The notes under the pieces are model-generated. The model was not told where the DNA came from. It did not search any database and saw nothing but the letters and a program-made list of their open reading frames with translations. Both the position numbers and the translations under genes were made by a program. Source: Clostridia bacterium (GTDB lineage Bacteria > Bacillota > Clostridia > Christensenellales > CAG-138). From it: DNA of 7,928 nt. The stretch is taken from NCBI GenBank assembly GCA_030530185.1, contig JAUMVL010000080.1, positions 1-7,928 of the forward strand, written 5' to 3'. Position 1 is the first letter of the stretch; every line of letters starts with the position of its first letter. Shown one piece after another: positions 1 to 5,141 of the stretch.

Positions 1-53
1 GGCGTTGCGGTCGGCTCGGGCGTGGGAACCGGCGTTGCGGTCGGCTCGGGCGT
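1..53. repeat. 30-bp tandem repeat in lipoprotein linker
   Basis: A 23-bp sequence beginning GGCGTTGCGG occurs identically at 1-23 and 31-53, giving a 30-bp period. On the minus strand it encodes a 10-residue TPEPTATPVP unit in the lipoprotein linker. The array may continue past the left edge. Perfect identity of the two copies suggests recent slippage and possible length variation. Confidence 0.85.
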
Positions 54-212
54 CAGCGCGTGGGTGGAGTCGGAAGCGGAATCCGAGCGCGGTGCGGATG
101 TGACTGTCTCTGCTGCCGTCATCTCATTTTTTGCAACCGACTTGGTTCCCGCGCAGCCGATCAGCAATACGCTCAGAAGAAGCGCCGTCCATTTGCAAGT
201 GAATCTATTCAA
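1..212 (-). CDS. Putative lipoprotein, N-terminal part only (runs off left edge)
   Basis: This is the N-terminus of an exported lipoprotein of unknown function; about 70 residues are visible. From the chosen TTG start (complement of 210-212) the protein has a short basic N-region (N-R-F-T-C-K), a hydrophobic core, and the lipobox L-I-G-C with the lipidated cysteine at residue 20. A Ser/Thr/Ala-rich stretch follows, then a Thr-Pro-Glu-Pro linker (TPEPTATPVP repeat) of the kind that spaces a domain away from the membrane. The TTG was preferred over an in-frame ATG at 227 because GGAGG (complement of 221-225) lies 8 nt upstream of the TTG, and that motif would fall inside the coding region if the ATG were used. 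The gene is 61 bp downstream of cdsA on the same strand with no terminator seen between them, so it is probably the third gene of that operon. The functional domain lies outside the window. Confidence 0.8.
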   Translation of the reverse strand, partial: MNRFTCKWTALLLSVLLIGCAGTKSVAKNEMTAAETVTSAPRSDSASDSTHALTPEPTATPVPTPEPTAT

Positions 213-219
213 AACGCCG

Positions 220-225
220 TCCTCC
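220..225 (-). promoter_or_regulatory. Shine-Dalgarno deciding the lipoprotein TTG start
   Basis: The minus strand reads GGAGGA, leaving 8 nt between GGAGG and the TTG at 212-210. No comparable motif precedes the in-frame ATG at 227. Confidence 0.6.
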
Positions 226-273
226 ATTCTTTGCCGGCCCCGTCCAAAAGCTGAAAAGACGCAACCGAAATTT

Positions 274-1110
274 TCATGCATTCAAAAAAGCAAAGTACAA
301 TTCGAAGCAGAACAGTACGACGGGCAGCGCAAAGACGAGGCTGTCGGCGCGATCCATGATGCCGCCGTGTCCGGGGAGGATTTTGCCGTAATCCTTGATG
401 TTCGCCTGCCGTTTGATCATCGATGCGCACAGATCGCCGATCTCGCCCGCAGCGGAGCACAGGAAAGAAGCGATAAGGAACAGTAACAGCGGCAGTTCGA
501 CATTGAGCAAGGGCCTTAATGCAAAGTAGATGCCGATCCCTGACAGCGTGCCGACCACCAACCCGCCGATCGATCCCTCGATCGTCTTTTTGGGGCTGAT
601 TTCCGGCGCCATCTTGTGCTTCCCAAACCACCGGCCGATAAAGTATGCCCCTATATCGCACAGGCTTGCCGCGACGATCACGACCGACAGGATCGGCAGC
701 CGATGCTCGAGCTCCATCTCGCCGACATATGCAAACAGCAGGAAGAACAGCATCGGATACAGAAAAATCGCGAGCGTACCGAGCACGTTTTCGTAACCGA
801 CGCGATAAAACAGCGCGTACGCAAGCACAAGAATTACGTCAATGCCGAGCGCAATGATCGACCACGCGCTCGGGAGTTTAGAAAGCATTGCGGCGCTTAA
901 AAGAACGAGCAAGATGCAGGCCGGCCACGGGGAGCTGCGAATTTTCATCGCGTGCAGCGCTTCGGCCATCTCCCAGCAGGCAAGGCAGCCGAGCACGGTG
1001 AAAAACAACACCGATGTATACCGGCCGTAATAAACACAGGCGCCGAAGATCAGAATCAGCGTTATGCCCGTGATGGTGCGGATCAGCGTTTGAGATTTAC
1101 GGGTTTGCAA
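274..1110 (-). CDS. cdsA: Phosphatidate cytidylyltransferase (CDP-diglyceride synthase) CdsA
   Basis: CdsA is an integral membrane enzyme that makes CDP-diacylglycerol from phosphatidic acid and CTP, the branch-point precursor of phosphatidylglycerol, cardiolipin and other anionic phospholipids. The 278-residue protein (TTG numbering) is mostly hydrophobic, with about eight probable membrane segments. The family signature is near the C-terminus: S-M-I-K-R (230-234), K-D (239-240), H-G-G (248-250) and D-R-A-D (253-256). Upstream are the conserved Asp152 region and S-P-K-K-T-I-E-G (172-179). I chose the TTG at 1110-1108 because AAGGAG lies 9 nt before it. The alternative ATG at 1149 adds 13 residues, lacks a good ribosome-binding site, and would overlap the upstream gene by 53 nt instead of 14. 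The gene directly follows the lipid kinase that makes its substrate, suggesting translational coupling. The family is certain; the start is moderately so. Confidence 0.95.
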   Translation of the reverse strand: MQTRKSQTLIRTITGITLILIFGACVYYGRYTSVLFFTVLGCLACWEMAEALHAMKIRSSPWPACILLVLLSAAMLSKLPSAWSIIALGIDVILVLAYALFYRVGYENVLGTLAIFLYPMLFFLLFAYVGEMELEHRLPILSVVIVAASLCDIGAYFIGRWFGKHKMAPEISPKKTIEGSIGGLVVGTLSGIGIYFALRPLLNVELPLLLFLIASFLCSAAGEIGDLCASMIKRQANIKDYGKILPGHGGIMDRADSLVFALPVVLFCFELYFAFLNA

Positions 1111-1999
1111 AGCGCAGAGCTCCTTCCATGATTTTGATATCGAGTTCATCGGCGGTAATCAGCTCGCCGTCGAGCGAAAACATCAGGTTCTTTCCGCGTA
1201 CAACGATGTGCTTGGCACGCCGATACGTGATGTCCTTTTCAAACCTCGGATCATCCAGATGCTTGCCCGCGGTATACGGCCCGAGCACCTGCACAAACCG
1301 GAGATGATTGATGGTGCGGAACATGCAGACCTCGAGCCAGCCGTCGTCCGCCACCGCGCGCGGGGCGCAGCGGAACGAGCCGCCGACGTATTGCCCGTTG
1401 CCGATCGTGCAGAGCAGGATCTTGCCGTCGGACAGCTCCTCCCCGTCCGCAACGATCGAGCATTTGGTTTTCATCGCGGTCAGCAGCGCGGTCACGATAC
1501 CGGTCGTATAGGCGTTCTTGCCGCCGATGATCGGTTTGCGGCGCACTTTCGGAATCGTTTTGGCAACGGTCGTGTCGAATCCAAAGTTCAGTACGTTCAC
1601 TGCGACGTGTTCATTGGCTTTGATCAAATCGATCGGCTTATCCTCGGCTTTCAAAAGCGCCGGGATGTCAAGAAACCTTTCAGCGCCGCCGAACGTTTTG
1701 ACAAAGTCGTTGCCGCTGCCGCACGGAATGGTCGTAACGGATGCATTCTTGTGCCGATATGCACCCGCCGCAACCTCGTTCAAGGTTCCGTCTCCTCCGC
1801 AGGCATAGAAGCGCAGCTGCTCCTCCGGCTCGGCCTTGCAGCGATTGTCCACAAACGCCGTAGCGTCATGCGGCGCTTTGGTCGCATAAAATTCGTAAAT
1901 TACGCCGGCTTTTTTGCATGCCGATTCGATGCTGCTGCAAAGCGCATCCTTCCCCTCGGCCCTTCCCGCCGCGGGGTTCATAACAAATATGTGTTTCAC
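1097..1999 (-). CDS. Diacylglycerol kinase-family lipid kinase (YegS/BmrU/DgkB-like)
   Basis: This 300-residue cytosolic protein belongs to the DAGK catalytic-domain family, which phosphorylates diacylglycerol or related lipids with ATP. In Gram-positives, DgkB returns diacylglycerol released during lipoteichoic acid synthesis to phosphatidic acid. Visible motifs are the N-terminal N-P-A-A-G-R (8-13), the nucleotide-binding G-G-D-G-T-L-N-E (68-75), P-C-G-S-G-N-D-F (92-99), the C-terminal beta-sandwich segment around N-G-Q-Y-V-G-G (201-207) through A-D-D-G-W-L-E-V (217-224), and S-L-D-G-E (275-279). Length is normal for the family. The start is GTG (complement of 1997-1999), preceded by AGGAAGG about 6 nt upstream. 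Placement directly before cdsA, with overlap, strongly suggests the product is phosphatidic acid passed to CdsA. The exact lipid substrate cannot be read from sequence. Confidence 0.93.
   Translation of the reverse strand: MKHIFVMNPAAGRAEGKDALCSSIESACKKAGVIYEFYATKAPHDATAFVDNRCKAEPEEQLRFYACGGDGTLNEVAAGAYRHKNASVTTIPCGSGNDFVKTFGGAERFLDIPALLKAEDKPIDLIKANEHVAVNVLNFGFDTTVAKTIPKVRRKPIIGGKNAYTTGIVTALLTAMKTKCSIVADGEELSDGKILLCTIGNGQYVGGSFRCAPRAVADDGWLEVCMFRTINHLRFVQVLGPYTAGKHLDDPRFEKDITYRRAKHIVVRGKNLMFSLDGELITADELDIKIMEGALRFANP
1120..1125 (-). promoter_or_regulatory. Shine-Dalgarno deciding the cdsA TTG start
   Basis: The minus strand reads AAGGAG 9 nt upstream of the TTG at 1110. It lies inside the last codons of the lipid kinase gene, so ribosomes finishing that gene pass over it, consistent with coupled translation. 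Confidence 0.55.
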
Positions 2000-2041
2000 G
2001 TTGTCCCTTCCTCAGTCGCAAACAGTTTGTAGGTATTTAAT

Positions 2042-2050
2042 AGTATATCA
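2042..2050 (-). promoter_or_regulatory. Extended -10 promoter of the lipid kinase-cdsA-lipoprotein operon
   Basis: The minus strand reads TGATATACT, an extended -10 (TG-N-TATACT; hexamer 2042-2047). The -35 region at 17-bp spacing reads CGTGCA, a poor match, so the promoter would rely on the extended -10. Expected transcription start is near 2035, giving a leader of about 35 nt that carries the kinase ribosome-binding site. Confidence 0.55.
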
Positions 2051-2133
2051 TACATTTTCGCGGATGCACGTGTTTTTTTCAGAAAATGGCAGTTTTTCGA
2101 CAGTTGGATGCGGACAGCCAAAACGGCTGATGA

Positions 2134-2162
2134 TTGCAAACGACCGCGGAGTATGTTATACT
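2134..2162 (+). promoter_or_regulatory. Sigma-A-type promoter for the acyl-CoA synthetase gene
   Basis: TTGCAA (-35, 2134-2139) is separated by exactly 17 bp from TATACT (-10, 2157-2162), and TG at 2154-2155 makes an extended -10. Expected start is near 2169, giving a leader of about 36 nt. AAAGGA (2190-2195) precedes the ATG at 2206 by 10 nt. This promoter is divergent from the lipid kinase promoter about 85 bp away, and the 206-bp gap between the two genes contains nothing else recognisable. Confidence 0.75.
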
Positions 2163-2205
2163 ACAAATTACGCGGACGCACCCGCAAAGAAAGGAATGAT
2201 TCGAT

Positions 2206-3711
2206 ATGACCGCTTTGGAATACTATACAAGCCTGCTGCCCGAAAACGAACGGGATTTCTTCCGTTATCTGCCCACGATCAACGATCTCGTTGCGTTCGC
2301 GGGCAAACACTTTGCCAGCGACCTTGCGCTGGACGGTGCAGCGGGCCCGATGACCTATCGGGAAATGATCGACGCACTGGGCGGTCTGCGCGGTTTTTTG
2401 AAGGCGCAGGGCGTTCAGCCGGGCGACAAAGTCGGCATGCAGCTGCCGAATTCCGCGCTTGCAGCCGAATTGATCCTTGCCGCCATGACCTATGGCGCCG
2501 TGATTGTACCGATCCCGATGACGATGGGCGGTGAGGAGCTGACAGGCAATCTCCGGAAAATGGATATCTCGCTGTACATCTACGCCGATGTGCTCGAGTC
2601 GCGCGTGGCATCCATGCCGCTGCCGGATGCCGTCCGACCCGTTGCGGCATCCAAGGTAACGCCCATTGGGTTCGCACCGGAGGCATCAAACGAAAAGGAT
2701 ACCCCTGCGGCCATCTTTTTTACCGGCGGTACGACCGGCAAGTCGAAGGGCGCGCTGCTCTCGCACGGCGCTTTGATGCGCGGTGCGCTCAACGGCGTGT
2801 ATGCGCCGGGTGAAGCGCTGCGTCAGCGTTATCTTGCCCTGATCCCGTTCAGCCATGTATTCGGCGTCGTGCGGAACCTGCTTTCCTGCTTCTATACGGG
2901 CTCGCTGCTCTATACCGTTGAGGATATGCGCACAGTCGTTGCGGTTCTGCCGAAAGCAAAGCCGACGCTGCTTGTATTGGTGCCCGCCCTCGCGGATATG
3001 CTGGCCGGGCTTGCCAAAATGCGCGGGTTGGACGCGCTCGGCGGCCAGCTTCGGGTGGTCATTGCCGGCGGCGCACAGGTTCCGGAGGGCATTATTCGGC
3101 GGTATCAGGAACTGGGCATCATCTGCTGCCCGGGCTATGGCATGACCGAAACCGCGAACCTTGTTTCCGGCAACGGCGATCCGTTCACCTGCCCGACGTC
3201 CGTCGGCCGCCCGTATCCCGAACAGGAGGTCAAGATCGTCGATGACGAAATCTGGGTGAAGGGCGATCATCTGATGCTCGGCTACTACAACGACCCCGAG
3301 GAGACTGCGAACATCTTCACGCCGGACGGCTGGCTGAAAACCGGAGATCTCGGACGCTTTGATGAAAACGGTATGCTTTATATCACGGGCCGCCGCAAGA
3401 ACATCATCGTTCTGCCGAACGGCGAAAACGTTTCGCCCGAGGCGTTGGAGCTTGCACTTGTCCGCATTCCGCTGATTAAAGACGCGCTCGTGCGCGAAGC
3501 GATCATCGAGCAGCGCACGGTCTTAGAAGCCGAGGTGTTCCCGAACGCACCCGTGCTCGCGGCAATGCAGATCACCGATCCCGAGCCCGCCATCCGCGCC
3601 GCCGTCGAAAAGCTGAACGCATCGCTGCCGCCGTATATGACGATCCAAAGCCTGCTTGTTCGCAAGGAGGATTTCAAACGCAGTCCGAGCATGAAGATCA
3701 TCCGGGAATAA
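2206..3711 (+). CDS. AMP-forming acyl-CoA synthetase / acyl-acid ligase
   Basis: This is an ANL-superfamily (class I adenylate-forming) enzyme of 501 residues. It would activate a carboxylic acid, probably a fatty acid, as an acyl-adenylate and pass it to CoA or possibly another thiol. Core motifs in order are the phosphate-binding loop T-G-G-T-T-G-K-S-K-G (173-182), Y-G-M-T-E-T (311-316), the ribose-binding T-G-D (379-381), the hinge motif G-R-R-K-N (395-399) continuing into G-E-N-V-S-P (406-411), and the catalytic lysine Lys497 in S-M-K-I-I-R at the extreme C-terminus. No carrier-protein or condensation domain is attached, which argues against an NRPS fragment. It has its own promoter and a terminator 15 bp after the stop, so it is probably monocistronic. 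It diverges from the lipid kinase-cdsA operon, which fits a fatty-acid role. Substrate and acceptor are not determinable here; an acyl-ACP synthetase is possible. Confidence 0.9.
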   Translation: MTALEYYTSLLPENERDFFRYLPTINDLVAFAGKHFASDLALDGAAGPMTYREMIDALGGLRGFLKAQGVQPGDKVGMQLPNSALAAELILAAMTYGAVIVPIPMTMGGEELTGNLRKMDISLYIYADVLESRVASMPLPDAVRPVAASKVTPIGFAPEASNEKDTPAAIFFTGGTTGKSKGALLSHGALMRGALNGVYAPGEALRQRYLALIPFSHVFGVVRNLLSCFYTGSLLYTVEDMRTVVAVLPKAKPTLLVLVPALADMLAGLAKMRGLDALGGQLRVVIAGGAQVPEGIIRRYQELGIICCPGYGMTETANLVSGNGDPFTCPTSVGRPYPEQEVKIVDDEIWVKGDHLMLGYYNDPEETANIFTPDGWLKTGDLGRFDENGMLYITGRRKNIIVLPNGENVSPEALELALVRIPLIKDALVREAIIEQRTVLEAEVFPNAPVLAAMQITDPEPAIRAAVEKLNASLPPYMTIQSLLVRKEDFKRSPSMKIIRE

Positions 3712-3726
3712 AATCATACTTTATAA

Positions 3727-3760
3727 AAGGAGCTGTTCCGTTTTGAACAGCTCCTTCTTT
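3727..3760. terminator. Bidirectional intrinsic terminator between convergent genes
   Basis: A perfect 12-bp stem, AAGGAGCTGTTC (3727-3738) with GAACAGCTCCTT (3745-3756), encloses a 6-nt CGTTTT loop. A T-rich tail follows on the plus strand, and the AT-rich TTATAAAA before the stem gives TTTTATAA on the minus strand. It lies 15 bp past the plus-strand stop and 8 bp past the minus-strand stop, so it can serve both genes. Confidence 0.9.
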
Positions 3761-3768
3761 GTGATTTC

Positions 3769-4995
3769 TCAAGATTTTCGTTCGGCCTCAACCTCGGCCT
3801 GCATCCGGTCGCACCAGGCGTCCCACTTTTCCCAATACTCGCCTTCCGGGATCACGCGCGGAATCAGATCGGCGGGCGTATGCACATCGCGCAGGATACA
3901 CTCCCGTACGCAGCGCCGATACATTTCCCAATCCCACTCCTCTGGCTCCCAGATCAGCGGAACCCGCTTCAGCCCAGCCCCATAGGCGGCGACCGCGCGG
4001 GTATGTCCGTCCAGCATGACGACGGCGCCATCGATCCTCTTAACGGGAATCGGCTCGAAGTTTTTGAGATCGTTCGGATCGAACCAGCGCAGCACCTCGC
4101 TCAGCTTCGCTTCGGAGATATAAAACTGTGAAGGCTGCAGGTCGTCCAGCGTCAGCCGTTCGAGTACGGCATCCGGGTCGGGCGCGGATTCTTTGGCCGG
4201 TGCCGTTACAGCGCGGTAGAACGAAAGAAATTGCTGCGGTGCAAGAGTTTCGGCGCGAGCGCTCGGATCGACGCCGATCGCCGCGAGCGCATCGAGCCCG
4301 TTCGGGATCGATTTGACGTTGTTTTTCAGCGTCTTTCGCCGCATCCCCAGGCAGGTGCGTACAAATGCAAAGACCTTTTCAATCGGTTCGACAGGCGCAT
4401 TGGGTTTTTCGGCCAGCCCGACAAACACGGACTGCACATTCGGCGCGGGATAAAAACTCTCCTCGGGAAACGTTCCGAGAATCCTGCCGTCATAGTACAG
4501 CTGCGTTACGACCGACAAGGCGCCATAATTGTCCTCCTTCGGCCCTGCGAAAAAGCGGTCCGCGGCCTCCCTTTGCACCATGCAGCCGAACACACGCGGC
4601 CGTGCGAGCAGCACACGCTCACACAGCGACGTCGTGATATAATACGGCAAATTCCCGACAACAGAAAACGGTTGCGGCACTTCCTCATATTTCACGCGAA
4701 GCGCATCGCCCTGTTCCACGCTGAGCTTCGGATCCGTCAAGCTCAATCGAAGATAGTCCGCCATCGCCGCATCCTTTTCGATCGCGCGAACGCAATCGCT
4801 CTTTTGCAGCAGCAGCTCGGTCAAGCCGCCGAGGCCCGGTCCGATCTCGATGATCGGCTCGCCCCGAAGGCCAAGCGCGTCCACGCACGCCGAAAGCCGC
4901 GCCCCGTCAATACAGAAATTCTGTCCGAGGGCACGGTTGGGGGTGTGTTCCAAGGCGGACAGCGCCGCCGTTACAAATTCTTTGCTTGCTCTCAT
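3769..4995 (-). CDS. rsmA: 16S rRNA dimethyladenosine transferase RsmA/KsgA fused to a ParB-like domain
   Basis: The N-terminal part (about residues 1-265) is RsmA/KsgA, which uses SAM to dimethylate two adjacent adenosines near the 3' end of 16S rRNA (A1518/A1519 in E. coli numbering). It shows R-A-L-G-Q-N-F (21-27), SAM-binding E-I-G-P-G-L-G (50-56), Glu73, Asp97 and catalytic N-L-P-Y-Y (115-119). RsmA normally ends near there. This protein continues, after a Pro/Ala-rich linker (266-280), into about 125 more residues resembling a ParB/sulfiredoxin-like N-terminal domain. That part has Q-P-S-Q-F-Y-I-S (287-294), P-I-P-V-K-R (315-320), D-G-H-T-R (329-333), V-P-L-I-W (345-349) and W-D-W-E-M-Y (354-359). 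Total length is 408 residues in one uninterrupted frame. The ATG at 4995 fits family N-termini. The reading frame stays open 165 bp further upstream, but those residues would span the promoter. No Shine-Dalgarno precedes the ATG. The function of the added domain is unknown. Confidence 0.92.
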   Translation of the reverse strand: MRASKEFVTAALSALEHTPNRALGQNFCIDGARLSACVDALGLRGEPIIEIGPGLGGLTELLLQKSDCVRAIEKDAAMADYLRLSLTDPKLSVEQGDALRVKYEEVPQPFSVVGNLPYYITTSLCERVLLARPRVFGCMVQREAADRFFAGPKEDNYGALSVVTQLYYDGRILGTFPEESFYPAPNVQSVFVGLAEKPNAPVEPIEKVFAFVRTCLGMRRKTLKNNVKSIPNGLDALAAIGVDPSARAETLAPQQFLSFYRAVTAPAKESAPDPDAVLERLTLDDLQPSQFYISEAKLSEVLRWFDPNDLKNFEPIPVKRIDGAVVMLDGHTRAVAAYGAGLKRVPLIWEPEEWDWEMYRRCVRECILRDVHTPADLIPRVIPEGEYWEKWDAWCDRMQAEVEAERKS

Positions 4996-5002
4996 AAAAA
5001 TA

Positions 5003-5031
5003 AGTATAGCATTGCAAAAAGCAAATTGCAA
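5003..5031 (-). promoter_or_regulatory. rsmA promoter placed for a leaderless transcript
   Basis: On the minus strand TTGCAA (5026-5031) is followed after exactly 17 bp by TATACT (5003-5008), with TG two bases before the -10 (TGCTATACT). Only 7 nt (TATTTTT) separate the -10 from the ATG at 4995-4993. Transcription would therefore begin at or within a base or two of the start codon, and there is no room for a Shine-Dalgarno. Confidence 0.75.
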
Positions 5032-5093
5032 TTGTCGCCGAATCGCGCCGCTGAAAAAGCGGAAAAATCTCCCATCTGTGTTGCTGCAAGTTT

Positions 5094-5111
5094 TATGCCG
5101 ATCGCGGCATA
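5094..5111. repeat. Inverted repeat upstream of the lipoprotein hydrolase
   Basis: Perfect 7-bp arms TATGCCG (5094-5100) and CGGCATA (5105-5111) flank ATCG. The right arm overlaps a possible weak -10 (CATACT, 5108-5113) whose -35 candidate is CTGCAA (5084-5089, 18-bp spacing). It could be an operator or a small leader hairpin. No better promoter for the hydrolase gene was found in this gap. Confidence 0.35.
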
Positions 5112-5141
5112 CTACCGAAAAAGTGAGTAAGGAGACTTGCA

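Noticed and set aside
213..273. Possible terminator or promoter between cdsA and the lipoprotein gene
   Set aside because: Only the lipoprotein ribosome-binding site is visible; no hairpin with a T tract and no convincing -10/-35 pair on the minus strand.
1111..1149. ATG at 1149 as the cdsA start
   Set aside because: It has no good ribosome-binding site and a 53-nt overlap with the kinase gene; the TTG at 1110 has AAGGAG at 9 nt. Not excluded outright.
1208..2032. Long plus-strand open frame opposite the lipid kinase gene
   Set aside because: It is an antisense shadow in GC-rich sequence: Arg/Ala/His-rich translation, no family motifs, and it lies over a well-supported gene.
1914..2534. Plus-strand open frame crossing the divergent promoter region
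   Set aside because: It overlaps both flanking genes out of frame and covers both promoters; no recognisable protein content.
4231..5130. Plus-strand open frame of about 300 codons opposite rsmA
   Set aside because: It is Arg-rich with no recognisable domain, antisense to the conserved RsmA domain, and extends through its promoter.
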